A stretch of DNA of 64,000 nucleotides from Ferruginibacter sp. (GTDB taxonomy: Bacteria > Bacteroidota > Bacteroidia > Chitinophagales > Chitinophagaceae), in the NCBI GenBank assembly GCA_013141435.1, contig JABFQZ010000003.1:62001-126000 (forward strand), given 5' to 3'. Position numbers and translations under genes: made by a program. The notes below the pieces were generated by a model, which worked only from the letters and a program-made list of their open reading frames with translations, made no database searches and was not told the DNA's origin. Positions within the stretch are counted from its first letter, which is position 1. Each line of letters opens with the position of its first letter. Of this stretch, positions 8,107 to 17,279 are shown in pieces.

Positions 8107-10644
8107 ATGAGCAATAAAATATTTTTATTTTTTTTTATAATTTTATATTCTAACTTCTCTTTTGCACAAACCAACAGAAAAGAATTATCCATCGTAAAAA
8201 TTTCTGATAAAATTACTATTGATGGTAACTTAAAAGAACAAATTTGGCAAAACGTACCTACAGCTACAAATTTTGTTGAACTTAGGCCAACACCTTTTTT
8301 GCTTGAAGAAAATGAAAATAAAACTAAAATACATTTAGTTTACAATAATGATGGCATATACATTGGTGGTTATTGCTACGAACGTACAAAGGATAGCGTA
8401 ACATCGGAGTTAATTGGTAGAGATGGCTTTGGAAATAACGATTTTTTAGGAGTGGTTTTTGATACCTACAATGATAAATTAAATGCGTATGAATATTTTG
8501 TAACACCACTTGGTGAGCAAATGGATGCTAAAGTTTCGCCAAATGCATCGGGCAATAATGGTGGTGAAGATTTTGCTTGGAATGCGGTTTGGAAAAGTGC
8601 TTCGATAATACAAAACGATGGCTGGAGTTTTGAAATGTTTATACCTTATTCTGCCATTAGATTTGGGAAAAAAAAATTGCAAGATTGGGGATTTAATATA
8701 GTTAGGCTACGCCGAAAATCTAATAAACAATTATTTTGGAATACTATTGACCCCAACAAAAATGGATTTTTAACTCAGGAAGGTCTTTTAAAAAATTTAC
8801 AAGATATTAAACCTCCTATACGGTTGCAGTTATCTCCATACATATCGGCTTATCATACATACGACGGCTTGGCTGTTACAAAAGCCGATAATGTAAAAAC
8901 CACAATTAATGGTGGGTTAGATGTAAAATATGGTTTAAATCAGGCCTTTACATTAGATATGAGTTTAGTGCCCGATTTTGGGCAAGTACAAAGCGATAAT
9001 CTTGTACTTAATACTGGGCCATTTGAACAACAATATGCCGAAAATAGATCTTTCTTTACAGAAGGAACCGATTTGTTTTCGAAAGGAGATTTATTTTATA
9101 GTAGGCGAATAGGAGCACAGCCGATACATTATAATGAAGTAGATGGACAAGTTGGTTTGCATGAGTTTGTTAGCAAAAACCCTACAAAAAGTCAAATAGT
9201 AAATGCTACTAAAATAAGCGGCCGTACTCAAAATGGATTAGGTGTAGGGTTATTAAATTCAATAACAAAACCGCAAAATGCCATTATAAATGATAGTATA
9301 AATCCCAACTTTATTAAAAAATTTGAAACAGATCCACTAACAAATTATAATGTATTTGTATTAGATCAAACCCTAAAAAACAACAGTAGTATATCTTTAG
9401 TAAATACTAGTGTACTTAGAAGTGGGCATGATTATGATGCCAATGTAAGTGCTTTTTTGTTTGATTTTAACGATAAAAAAAACAAATGGAATATTGGGGG
9501 TAATATTGGCATTAGTACAATAGTAAATTATAATGCAGCAAACAAAGTTGGTTATACTCACAGTATTTATGCTGGCAAAACTAGTGGTAGATTAACTTAT
9601 AATGTTTGGCACGAATTGGCAAACGACAAATACGATAAAAATGATTTGGGTTATTTAACTAACAATAACTATATGGTAGAGGGTTTTTGGATAGGATACA
9701 ATTGGAATAAGCCCAAAGCTTGGTACAACAATATTAGAATTAATATTAATGCTAGGCACAATCGTTTAGTTACGCCTTTAGATCCAATCAAAGGGCGTGC
9801 AAGAATGTTTCAGGGTGGAGGATTTAATTTTAATTTTAGTACACAAACAAAAAAAAATTGGTATATAGGTGCTAATATAAATGGCGCTCCAAATTACAAT
9901 GATTTTTATGAACCAAGAAAAATTGGAAGGGTATTTGTTAATAAAGGTAGAATAGGTTTTAGTACCGACTGGCAAAGCAATAATAGCAAAAAATTATCGT
10001 GGGGAGGTAGCTTTTTTACGGGCACTGGTGGAGTTTTTAAACGCATAAGTTTCGATTATGGATTATATGGAAAAATTAGATTTAACTCTAAGTTTTCGAT
10101 AGCTTTAGATATTTTTAGCAGCAAAACTACCAATGCTCCTGGTTATGCTTTTACCGATGGCTTTAGTAATATTTTATTTTCGAGACGAAATATAAAATCT
10201 GTAAATAATGCACTTAATATAAAATATAATTTTACTAATAAAATGGGCATTTCTTTTGCAGCTAATCATAATTGGACAACCATAAAACCACAACAATTAT
10301 ATTTATTAAATGCTGATGGAAGTGTAAGTCCATCTACCATCTACTCTGTAAATACAGATGGAACTGTAACTGCTAATGGTAATAATAACATTTTTCAAAA
10401 CTATAATTATTTTACAATAGATATGGTTTATACTTGGCAATTTGCTCAAGGTAGTTTTTTAAATATTGGATATAAAAATATTGGAGAAGATTTTAAGCGA
10501 TCAGCAGAAAATAAGTATTATAATAATTTTGGAAACACCATAACAGGAAAAGAATTAAACAGTACCAATTTAAATAGTTTTTCGCTAAAGATAATTTATT
10601 TTTTAGATTATTTGAGCCTCAAAAAAAAGAAGGTTAAGATTTAA
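8107..10644 (+). CDS. DUF5916 outer-membrane protein with CBM9-like N-terminus
   Basis: Large exported protein of the DUF5916 type. A signal peptide (about 1-21, ending SFAQ) is followed by a carbohydrate-binding-module-9-like beta-sandwich (about 28-230, opening KITIDGNLKEQIWQN). From about 240 to 845 there are alternating short hydrophobic strands typical of an outer-membrane beta-barrel. The conserved region around FTEGTDLF and FYSRRIG is seen at about 320-340. The function of this family is unknown; binding or passage of a carbohydrate or similar ligand is a guess from the first domain. It is transcribed alone, ending at a strong convergent terminator shared with the GH20 gene. Confidence 0.82.
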   Translation: MSNKIFLFFFIILYSNFSFAQTNRKELSIVKISDKITIDGNLKEQIWQNVPTATNFVELRPTPFLLEENENKTKIHLVYNNDGIYIGGYCYERTKDSVTSELIGRDGFGNNDFLGVVFDTYNDKLNAYEYFVTPLGEQMDAKVSPNASGNNGGEDFAWNAVWKSASIIQNDGWSFEMFIPYSAIRFGKKKLQDWGFNIVRLRRKSNKQLFWNTIDPNKNGFLTQEGLLKNLQDIKPPIRLQLSPYISAYHTYDGLAVTKADNVKTTINGGLDVKYGLNQAFTLDMSLVPDFGQVQSDNLVLNTGPFEQQYAENRSFFTEGTDLFSKGDLFYSRRIGAQPIHYNEVDGQVGLHEFVSKNPTKSQIVNATKISGRTQNGLGVGLLNSITKPQNAIINDSINPNFIKKFETDPLTNYNVFVLDQTLKNNSSISLVNTSVLRSGHDYDANVSAFLFDFNDKKNKWNIGGNIGISTIVNYNAANKVGYTHSIYAGKTSGRLTYNVWHELANDKYDKNDLGYLTNNNYMVEGFWIGYNWNKPKAWYNNIRININARHNRLVTPLDPIKGRARMFQGGGFNFNFSTQTKKNWYIGANINGAPNYNDFYEPRKIGRVFVNKGRIGFSTDWQSNNSKKLSWGGSFFTGTGGVFKRISFDYGLYGKIRFNSKFSIALDIFSSKTTNAPGYAFTDGFSNILFSRRNIKSVNNALNIKYNFTNKMGISFAANHNWTTIKPQQLYLLNADGSVSPSTIYSVNTDGTVTANGNNNIFQNYNYFTIDMVYTWQFAQGSFLNIGYKNIGEDFKRSAENKYYNNFGNTITGKELNSTNLNSFSLKIIYFLDYLSLKKKKVKI

Positions 10645-10681
10645 TGTTTCATATTCTCTCTAACTTAAGGAACCTCAAAAA

Positions 10682-10736
10682 CACAAAGACAAATTTCACT
10701 GCAAAGCACTAAAAAAATTCACAAAAAGAACACAAA
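10682..10736. repeat. degenerate CACAAAG-type intergenic repeats
   Basis: The spacer carries repeated ACACAAAGA, GCAAAGCAC and ACACAAAGAA units after the DUF5916 gene. Similar CAAAGACACAAAG strings are, from memory, common short dispersed repeats in Bacteroidota intergenic DNA. The last copy has become the left arm of the terminator. Confidence 0.45.
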
Positions 10737-10762
10737 GAAATACTCCCCTTTGTGTTCTTTTT
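10723..10762. terminator. bidirectional terminator between DUF5916 and GH20 genes
   Basis: A perfect 15-base-pair stem (AAAAAGAACACAAAG at 10723-10737 with its complement at 10748-10762) encloses a 10-base loop. It lies between two convergent genes, with A/T runs on both outer sides. Confidence 0.85.
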
Positions 10763-10876
10763 GGTTTACAAACTAAGTTTTTAGTGATTTTCTTAAAGTT
10801 ATAAACAGTTTTATAAATTTTTGAAATCAGAGCAATCAGTATTATTGTTGTAAAGCCAAGAAAAGTATTAAATATA

Positions 10877-13165
10877 TCACTCCACTTCAATTTCATCGGC
10901 AAATAACCAAGCTTGCTTTCCTTCACCCGGTTTGCCAATTGGTATTGTACCAAAGTTTTTTGCAAATACCCGTAAATATCTGCAAGTTTTGGGTTCGTTT
11001 AATTCTATAATTTGTACATTATTATTATCAATTACTTGTTTGTTAATACTTACTATTGGTGGATGTCTTGTAATTATTGTAGTGTCTATGTATGGTAAAA
11101 AAGATACTTCTATTTCAGTAGGTAAATATATCCAACTTCTATTTTGATTAAGCGTATGTAATTTTATGGTGGAAATTTCTATATCTTTTCCAAAGTCTAT
11201 TGTTACATCTAAATCTGTGCCTTGAAACCCTAAAAACTCTGACGCTTTTGCTGTGCCTCTAGTATTTTGTACTGCATTTACTAAGGTAAATGCACCATTG
11301 CCAGGATAGGTTTTGCTTGGTTGGTTTACAATCGATATTTTTTTGCCAGTGGCTTTGTTAAAGTAAAATTTTTGTATTGTTTTAGTTCCTAAATCAATAC
11401 CACTTTCATTTTGGGTCCATGCCGAATAGGAGTCATTAGTACTTATAAAGATAGGCTGGGAATATGCAATAGTTTTACTGTTTTCTTTTTCATTTTTATA
11501 AACAATTTTATGCTTTGAGTTTTTGTACTCTAATTTCCAATATACAGCTTCATTATTTTCGGTGGGCAAAACGGTAGCATCTAAATCATAATATGCTTTG
11601 CTATAATTAATTTTTTCAAAATCTAATCTTTCAAATATGGTTGGTAATCTTCTTTCAAAATCAATCCAACTTTTATTTGCTTTTGGGCTCCATAATACCT
11701 CACTAAGTGCTATCATTCGAGGAAAAATCATATACTCTAATTTGTTGGTATTGTTCATATATTCTGTCCATACATTGCCTTGAGCACCTAGTACATGCAA
11801 AGCTTGCGCTGCATTTAGTTCTTTAGGTATTGGTTCATAATTATATACTGTTTCCAACGAATTGTAACCACCAATAACTACACTATCTTCATTTTTAGTT
11901 TGGCTATGATCAAAGTACACAGGTTTGCCTGGGGTCATTATTACATCATGGTTTTGTTTGGCGGCTTCTATACCACCGGTTTCGCCACGCCAGCTCATTA
12001 CTGTTGCATTTGGCGCAAGCCCACCTTCCAATATTTCATCCCAACCAATAATGCTTCTACCCTTACTATTAATATATTTTTCTATTCGTTGTATAAAATA
12101 ACTTTGCAATGCATGTTCATCTTTTAGGTTGTTATCTTTCATTCTTTTTTGGCATGATGTACATTTTTTCCACCTTTCTTTTGGGCATTCATCGCCACCT
12201 ATATGTATGTATTTACTCGGAAAAAGTTGCAAAACTTCATCTAATACATTTTGCAAAAAATTAAATGTACTATCATTACCTGCGCAATACACATCATCTA
12301 AAACACCCCAAGTATCCATTGTTTTGTATGGTCCTTTTGTGCAGCCCAAAAAAGGATAACTAGCTAAAGCTGCGGTACTATGTCCAGGCATTTCTATTTC
12401 GGGTATTACATTAATATATCTTTCAGTAGCATATTTTACAATTTCTTTTATTTGATTTTGAGAATAATAACCTCCATATTTTATACTGTCGTATTTATTG
12501 CTCCCAAACCTACCTATAAGTGTTCTTTCTCTGTAACTACCTATTTTGGTAAGGTTTGGATATTTTTTTATCTCTATCCGCCAACCTTGATCTTCGGTAA
12601 GGTGCCAATGAAATGTATTGTATTTGTATGTAGCCAAATAGTCTATATATTTTTTTATATATGCAATAGGGTAGAAGTGCCTACCAACATCAAGATGCAT
12701 ACCTCTATATTTAAACCTAGGGAAATCATTAATAGTTAATTGCGGAATAACTAATTTGTTATTTTGTTTTTCTATAAGTTGAAGTAAAGTTTGTATGCCC
12801 TGAAAAATTGTTTCATCTTTAAATCCGTCAATTTCTAATTCATTATTGGAAACAGATAAGTTATAAGAATTAGTAGGTGCAGCTTCAACTTTAGTAATGC
12901 TGAATTGTATATTACTTTTTTTATTTTTAAATTTTTGGGGTACAATTTTTAAACTAAAGCCATATTTTTCTTTAATTTTTTTATTAAGATATTTATGGAG
13001 GTTATTTAACGAACTTGAATAGTTATTGTAAGAAATGGTAGTGTTTTTTGTAAAATAAAATATGCCTTCTCCCATTTTTACATAAGCTGGCATTGGTACA
13101 ACATTTATTTGTGCTTTAACATTAAAAAAAAATGATAAAAATAACGGAACAAAATATTTTTTCAT
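10877..13165 (-). CDS. Beta-N-acetylhexosaminidase, GH20
   Basis: Exported glycoside hydrolase family 20 enzyme that removes terminal beta-linked N-acetylglucosamine (or GalNAc) from chitin fragments, glycans or muropeptides. It has a signal peptide (about 1-18), an N-terminal GH20b-type alpha/beta domain (about 20-145) and the TIM barrel (about 148-490) with HLTEDQGWRIE. The catalytic pair D325-E326 lies in HIGGDECPKERW. The C-terminal 250 residues form beta-rich accessory domains ending in a F5/8-type-like fold. The 762-residue length is usual for Bacteroidota GH20. Its location (periplasm or surface) is not determined; no T9SS sorting tail is seen. Confidence 0.92.
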   Translation of the reverse strand: MKKYFVPLFLSFFFNVKAQINVVPMPAYVKMGEGIFYFTKNTTISYNNYSSSLNNLHKYLNKKIKEKYGFSLKIVPQKFKNKKSNIQFSITKVEAAPTNSYNLSVSNNELEIDGFKDETIFQGIQTLLQLIEKQNNKLVIPQLTINDFPRFKYRGMHLDVGRHFYPIAYIKKYIDYLATYKYNTFHWHLTEDQGWRIEIKKYPNLTKIGSYRERTLIGRFGSNKYDSIKYGGYYSQNQIKEIVKYATERYINVIPEIEMPGHSTAALASYPFLGCTKGPYKTMDTWGVLDDVYCAGNDSTFNFLQNVLDEVLQLFPSKYIHIGGDECPKERWKKCTSCQKRMKDNNLKDEHALQSYFIQRIEKYINSKGRSIIGWDEILEGGLAPNATVMSWRGETGGIEAAKQNHDVIMTPGKPVYFDHSQTKNEDSVVIGGYNSLETVYNYEPIPKELNAAQALHVLGAQGNVWTEYMNNTNKLEYMIFPRMIALSEVLWSPKANKSWIDFERRLPTIFERLDFEKINYSKAYYDLDATVLPTENNEAVYWKLEYKNSKHKIVYKNEKENSKTIAYSQPIFISTNDSYSAWTQNESGIDLGTKTIQKFYFNKATGKKISIVNQPSKTYPGNGAFTLVNAVQNTRGTAKASEFLGFQGTDLDVTIDFGKDIEISTIKLHTLNQNRSWIYLPTEIEVSFLPYIDTTIITRHPPIVSINKQVIDNNNVQIIELNEPKTCRYLRVFAKNFGTIPIGKPGEGKQAWLFADEIEVE

Positions 13166-13220
13166 AAGGAGTAGTGTTTTAATAAAAGCTAAAGTACAAT
13201 ATAAGATATTGATATTATAA

Positions 13221-13253
13221 AAAAGAGTATCGCATTAAAATCGATACTCTTTT
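13221..13253 (-). terminator. terminator after tRNA-Leu(GAG)
   Basis: A 12-base-pair stem AAAAGAGTATCG with its complement ends two bases from the tRNA 3' end. On the minus strand it is followed by a T-run. Confidence 0.85.
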
Positions 13254-13254
13254 G

Positions 13255-13342
13255 TGCGGCGAATCGGATTCGAACCGACACACCCGGTTATATGGGCGCT
13301 ACCACCTCAAGGTAGTGCGTCTACCAATTTCGCCATCGCCGC
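13255..13342 (-). tRNA. tRNA-Leu (anticodon GAG)
   Basis: The 88-base cloverleaf has acceptor stem GCGGCGA/TCGCCGC, a D-arm with TTGGTAGACGC, anticodon stem CTACC/GGTAG with loop TTGAGGT (anticodon GAG), the long variable arm of a class II tRNA and a T-loop GGTTCGAATCC. It reads CUC and CUU leucine codons. No CCA end is encoded, so it must be added after transcription. Confidence 0.95.
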
Positions 13343-13393
13343 TGGCATAAAAAACTACACAAATTTTCAAGAAGAAACGAATGTGTTAAAACA

Positions 13394-13421
13394 AAAAAAA
13401 CGCTTTTAAAAGCGTTTTTTT
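13394..13421 (-). terminator. terminator between the two tRNA-Leu genes
   Basis: A perfect palindrome of 13-base arms (AAAAAACGCTTTT and its complement) lies directly after tRNA-Leu(UAA) on the minus strand. It is followed by more T residues. Confidence 0.8.
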
Positions 13422-13422
13422 G

Positions 13423-13508
13423 TGCCCCGGAACGGAGTTGAACCGTTACTTACATTGCTGTAAACAGGATTTTAAGTCCTGCGTGTCTACCAATTTCACC
13501 ACCGGGGC
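13423..13508 (-). tRNA. tRNA-Leu (anticodon TAA)
   Basis: The 86-base class II tRNA has acceptor stem GCCCCGG/CCGGGGC, a D-arm with TTGGTAGACACGC, anticodon stem CAGGA/TCCTG with loop CTTAAAA (anticodon UAA), a long variable arm and T-loop GGTTCAACTCC. It reads UUA and UUG. UUA should be the main leucine codon in this AT-rich genome. CCA is not encoded. Confidence 0.95.
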
Positions 13509-13545
13509 AAAAATTTAATCATTTTTGTTTTCAATAAAATGATAT

Positions 13546-13579
13546 AAAAAAACTCCTATTATAAACAGGAGTTTTTTTT
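13546..13579 (-). terminator. terminator after tRNA-Gly
   Basis: A 12-base-pair stem (AAAAAAACTCCT with its complement) and a 9-base loop lie two bases past the tRNA-Gly 3' end on the minus strand. Confidence 0.8.
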
Positions 13580-13580
13580 G

Positions 13581-13653
<73 letters not shown>

Positions 13654-13710
13654 TAGTAATGTGTAAGAACTTTTTTAATTTAAAAAAACATTTTATTGTT
13701 TTTCGGATTG

Positions 13711-13741
13711 CAAAAATAAGGGATTGAAATCTAACTACAAA
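13711..13741 (-). promoter_or_regulatory. promoter upstream of the tRNA group
   Basis: On the minus strand TTTG (13741-13738), a 19-base gap and TATTTTTG (13718-13711) give a near-ideal Bacteroidota -33/-7 promoter about 58 bases ahead of tRNA-Gly. The -7 region shares a 14-base block (TGCAAAAATAAGGG on the plus strand) with the promoter region of the next gene at about 13969-13982. Confidence 0.65.
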
Positions 13742-13745
13742 AAAA

Positions 13746-13949
13746 TTATTTGTAGGTAGGATTATACAAAGTATTTTCTGGTACGTTTACCTCAGGTTTA
13801 CCTTTGTACCTGTGAGCATATTGCGCCACACAAGCAGATAAAACTATGGCTACCACTACAAATATTTGGCAAAACCAAATAAATTTTGAAGAAGATACCC
13901 AACTATGTGCAAAGTCTTTTCCTGTGTTATCTATTATTTCTTGATGCAT
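13746..13949 (-). CDS. small single-pass membrane protein, unknown
   Basis: The 67-residue frame has one hydrophobic segment (about 23-42, WFCQIFVVVAIVLSACVAQY), a polar N-terminus that looks cytoplasmic and a proline-rich C-terminus. A -7-like element (TATTTTTG on the minus strand, 13977-13970) lies just upstream of its ATG, which supports it as a real gene. No known family is recognised. It sits between the tRNA promoter and a GT2 gene. Confidence 0.6.
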   Translation of the reverse strand: MHQEIIDNTGKDFAHSWVSSSKFIWFCQIFVVVAIVLSACVAQYAHRYKGKPEVNVPENTLYNPTYK

Positions 13950-14003
13950 TTATTTATAATTTTCTATTGCAAAAATAAGGGCTTATTTTGATAAAAAATA
14001 TTT

Positions 14004-15053
14004 TCATGTAACAATTTCTGAAAACTTTTTTTTGTTTTTAAAGTAGTAATGCCACAAAATACTTTTTGGATATATGCTTATTGGTGTTTTTGATGTGTGA
14101 AATTTATCTGTATTTTTTTTTCGATAATAAATAATCCATTGTGCAAAATAAAAATAGGCTTTAAATATGGCAATAAAATAGCCAGTATCGCCAGAAACTA
14201 ATCCTTTAAATGCAGCTAATGTATCTAAAAATAATCGGGTAGGTAAAAGTAGAAATAGTTTTGATTTTTGGGTATTTTTAAAAAGCATAATCAAATTATT
14301 TCTAAAATTTAGAAATGTTTTTTTGCTATTGCCTTTTGGTAAAGTGCCACCACCAACATGATAAACTACAGATGCTGGTTCCACATAAATTTTAAAACCA
14401 TTTAGTTGCATTCGCCAACACAAATCAATTTCTTCTTGATGTGCAAAAAAATACTCATCAAAACCATTTACAAAATCAAATACACTTGCCTTTACAAACA
14501 TTGCAGCACCTGTAGCCCAAAAACAGGGCATGGCAGTGTTATATTGTCCAATGTCGGTTTCAAGCGTATTAAAAATACGCCCACGTGCAAATGGGTAACC
14601 CAGTTTATCTATAAAACCGCCACTAGCACCAGCGTACTCAAATTTATTTTTATTGTTATATTCTAATATTTTGGGTTGGCATGCAGCTATTAAATTATCC
14701 GATTCCATTAATTTAATTATTGGTTCAATCCAATTTGGGGTTACTTCTACATCGCTATTTAATAATACAAAATAGTCGCTAGTAATATTTTTTAGTGCAG
14801 TGTTATAACCTTTTGCAAACCCTTCGTTAACTGGGTTTACAATTATTTTAATGAATGGATAAGTTTGTTTTAAAAATGAAATAGAGTCATCTGAAGAAGC
14901 ATTGTCGGCTACTATAATTTGTAAATTTTTATATGTTGATTGGATAACAGAGGGAATAAATTTTTCTAAAAACTGTTTTCCATTCCAGTTAAGAATTACT
15001 ACTGCTACTGTTGGTAAATTTATAGAAATGTTGTTGGGTTGTGTTTGGTTCAT
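14004..15053 (-). CDS. GT2 family glycosyltransferase (rhamnosyltransferase-like)
   Basis: Inverting GT-A glycosyltransferase of the type that adds sugars to surface polysaccharide or lipopolysaccharide chains. The N-terminal domain (about 14-235) shows VVILNWNGKQFLEKF, the nucleotide-binding NASSDDS, the metal-binding DVEV after LLNSD, and the acceptor/catalytic region HQEEIDLCWRM. The C-terminal stretch is hydrophobic and basic, probably membrane-associated. The start is placed at the second ATG (15053), which gives a cleaner N-terminus than the ATG three codons earlier. It is divergent from the histidine kinase. The sugar and acceptor are unknown. Confidence 0.85.
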   Translation of the reverse strand: MNQTQPNNISINLPTVAVVILNWNGKQFLEKFIPSVIQSTYKNLQIIVADNASSDDSISFLKQTYPFIKIIVNPVNEGFAKGYNTALKNITSDYFVLLNSDVEVTPNWIEPIIKLMESDNLIAACQPKILEYNNKNKFEYAGASGGFIDKLGYPFARGRIFNTLETDIGQYNTAMPCFWATGAAMFVKASVFDFVNGFDEYFFAHQEEIDLCWRMQLNGFKIYVEPASVVYHVGGGTLPKGNSKKTFLNFRNNLIMLFKNTQKSKLFLLLPTRLFLDTLAAFKGLVSGDTGYFIAIFKAYFYFAQWIIYYRKKNTDKFHTSKTPISIYPKSILWHYYFKNKKKFSEIVT

Positions 15054-15119
15054 AAAACACAAATTTAATTGTTTTTAAAATTTATAAGGTGCACATTTCT
15101 TTTTTTATTATTTTTAAAT

Positions 15120-16268
15120 ATGTTTGATAGATTTTTAAATTTAAGAAATATATTAGGAGTAGTAGCAATTGCTTTTATAGTAGCAAGTATTTTTTTTAGC
15201 AACTACCTATCTAAAAAAATAGCTGCAGATGAAAAAAGTAAGGTAGAACAATTTGTAGAAGCAGTAAATGATTTGAATAACATTAGCAATACTGATACTA
15301 GATTAGCGGCAAAAATAATATCTGAAAATGGAAAAAATATTCCATTAATGCAAACCAACGAAAAGGATAGCATAATTTTTTTTAATTTCGACTCCTCAAA
15401 ATATAAGATTAGCGATGATTTTTTAAAGAAAAAACTAGAAGAGCTTAAAGCTATTAACCCTCCATTGGTTTGGAAAAACCCTATAAATAATTTGGAAAAG
15501 AACATTACCTATTATGGAGAATCTGATTTATTGATACAAATAAAGTATTTTCCTATTGTACAATTATTGGTTGCTTTATTGTTTGTAATTGTAATTTCAA
15601 TAGCAATGAATACTAAAAGTAAGAGTACTCAAAATCAAGTATGGGCTGGGCTTGCAAAAGAAGCTGCACATCAGTTGGGCACTCCATTATCGTCTTTACA
15701 AGGTTGGATGGAAATATTGAAAGATAATCCTAAAACTGAAAACATTGCTTTTGAAATGTCAAAAGATGTAGATAGACTAAAATTGGTAAGCGATAGATTT
15801 GGTAAAATAGGTAGTACTCCAAAGCTAGAAGAAACTAATTTGAACATGCAAATAGAAAGCATGGTAGCGTACATAAAAAAAAGATCGCCAGAGAGGGTGA
15901 ATTTTTCGATAAATACTAATAGTGATGATGAAATTATAGCATTAATAAACCCTCCACTTTTTGATTGGGTAATAGAAAATTTATTAAAAAATGCGTTAGA
16001 TGCAATGGATGGAAAAGGCAAAATTGAAATAGATATTAAAAACGAAATAGCACAAATTAATATTGATGTAAAAGATACTGGAAAAGGTATTGCCAAAAAT
16101 AATTTAATAAATGTATTTAAACCTGGTTTTAGTACAAAACAAAGAGGCTGGGGGTTAGGTTTATCGCTAAGTAAACGTATAATTAATATTTATCACAAAG
16201 GTGATTTGTTTGTAAAGCAAAGCGAAATTGGCAAAGGCACTACATTTAGAATAGTTTTAAAAAAATAA
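15120..16268 (+). CDS. Membrane-bound sensor histidine kinase
   Basis: Two-component sensor kinase of 382 residues. It has one transmembrane segment near 8-28, a periplasmic sensor region of about 120 residues, and a second transmembrane segment near 142-162. The dimerisation/phospho-acceptor helix follows, with H184 in EAAHQLGTPLSSLQG, then an HATPase domain with the N box (ENLLKNALDAMDGKG), G1 (DTGKGI) and G2 (GWGLGLSLSKRI). No response regulator is next to it, so it is an orphan kinase here. The ATG at 15120 is preferred because the ATG at 15069 adds an extra hydrophobic run. The signal it senses is unknown. Confidence 0.88.
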   Translation: MFDRFLNLRNILGVVAIAFIVASIFFSNYLSKKIAADEKSKVEQFVEAVNDLNNISNTDTRLAAKIISENGKNIPLMQTNEKDSIIFFNFDSSKYKISDDFLKKKLEELKAINPPLVWKNPINNLEKNITYYGESDLLIQIKYFPIVQLLVALLFVIVISIAMNTKSKSTQNQVWAGLAKEAAHQLGTPLSSLQGWMEILKDNPKTENIAFEMSKDVDRLKLVSDRFGKIGSTPKLEETNLNMQIESMVAYIKKRSPERVNFSINTNSDDEIIALINPPLFDWVIENLLKNALDAMDGKGKIEIDIKNEIAQINIDVKDTGKGIAKNNLINVFKPGFSTKQRGWGLGLSLSKRIINIYHKGDLFVKQSEIGKGTTFRIVLKK

Positions 16269-16269
16269 T

Positions 16270-16890
16270 TTAGGCTACTCTAATTACTTCTGATATTGGA
16301 CTAAAAAGATACCATTTACCTGTTGCTATTTCTTTGCATTTAAATCGTTTTCTTATTTTTTCGCCTTTCTCAAAAACCCGGTTACCCTTTATTTTAAATT
16401 TATCTCCAAGCAATATTTGCTCTACAAAAAATATACCATCTTTGTTTTCGTCGTAGTTTTTTAAAACCCTCAATAGTTTTTCATCTGCACAACTGCTTGC
16501 TGCAGGGTTTTTTATTGATTTTAATAATACTGCTTTTATATCCAAAGGAAAAAATTGCATTTCTAAAAATGTACTAAGTATTTTACCAAATTGATATTTC
16601 CACTCTTGACCATGTGGTGCTACTTTATTGCCATGGGTTTCAAATGTTATTAAATGGGCAATTTCGTGAAGTAGTGTTATCAAAAACGCATATTTATTCA
16701 AATCACCATTTACACTAATGCGGTGTCCTTTGTTAGCATGTGCATGCCTATAATTGCCTAGTACAGTTGTACGACTACGAGTAATTGTTAATTGTACTTT
16801 GTGTGTAACAATATATTGTAAAACTAACTCGTAGCTTGCCTCTGGTAAATATTGTAATAAAGCCGCAAATTCTAATTTTTCTTTAGCCAT
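16270..16890 (-). CDS. SprT-like zinc-metallopeptidase-fold protein
   Basis: SprT/SPRTN-related protein of 206 residues. The zinc motif HEIAH (H75, E76, H79) and a downstream H93 in APHGQEWK match the SprT active site. SprT relatives act on DNA-protein crosslinks in eukaryotes; the bacterial role is not settled. The ATG at 16890 is chosen; it overlaps the end of the upstream membrane-protein gene by 8 bases, suggesting translational coupling. The C-terminal part is basic and lacks the four-cysteine zinc ribbon of classical SprT. It is the last gene of a four-gene minus-strand run beginning at 17894. Confidence 0.82.
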   Translation of the reverse strand: MAKEKLEFAALLQYLPEASYELVLQYIVTHKVQLTITRSRTTVLGNYRHAHANKGHRISVNGDLNKYAFLITLLHEIAHLITFETHGNKVAPHGQEWKYQFGKILSTFLEMQFFPLDIKAVLLKSIKNPAASSCADEKLLRVLKNYDENKDGIFFVEQILLGDKFKIKGNRVFEKGEKIRKRFKCKEIATGKWYLFSPISEVIRVA

Positions 16891-17278
16891 TTTTTTTTTT
16901 GTTTTCGGCAGATAATGCAATTACCTCTGCCGCTAAATAAACTAAATACATAAGTAATGAAATAAATACAGCTTTTGTGTTATAATTTTTACCAGTAAAA
17001 ACAACATAAATCAAAATAGCCAAAACAGTACTAAACATTTTTATCATCATACCAGCAATAATGCTTCTTATAAACACATTTGGATTTTTATTGGCAAGGG
17101 CATTTTTTTGAATAAAAAATACTAAAATACCTAAAAATAAAAAAAGTAAATTGGCACTTAACAACACATGACTATCTACATCATATTTTAATAACAAGGG
17201 TTTAGCTAAAATAATAAAAGTTGTAAAAGTTACAAAAATTACCAAAATTGGTAATAGCATTTTTCCGAAAAGTTTCAT
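16883..17278 (-). CDS. AtpI-like four-helix membrane protein
   Basis: The 131-residue product has four predicted transmembrane helices and almost no loops. It follows AtpZ by one base. In other Bacteroidota a protein of this size lies between atpZ and atpB in the ATP synthase operon, so an ATP-synthase accessory (AtpI-like) role is likely by position and topology. In this genome the following gene is SprT-like and atpB is absent from the window, so the operon appears to be split. Confidence 0.6.
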   Translation of the reverse strand: MKLFGKMLLPILVIFVTFTTFIILAKPLLLKYDVDSHVLLSANLLFLFLGILVFFIQKNALANKNPNVFIRSIIAGMMIKMFSTVLAILIYVVFTGKNYNTKAVFISLLMYLVYLAAEVIALSAENKKKNG

Positions 17279-17279
17279 T

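Noticed and set aside
10696..10965. 89-codon minus-strand frame after the GH20 gene
   Set aside because: It overlaps the 3' end of GH20 in another frame and the terminator hairpin; the sequence resembles translated repeat DNA.
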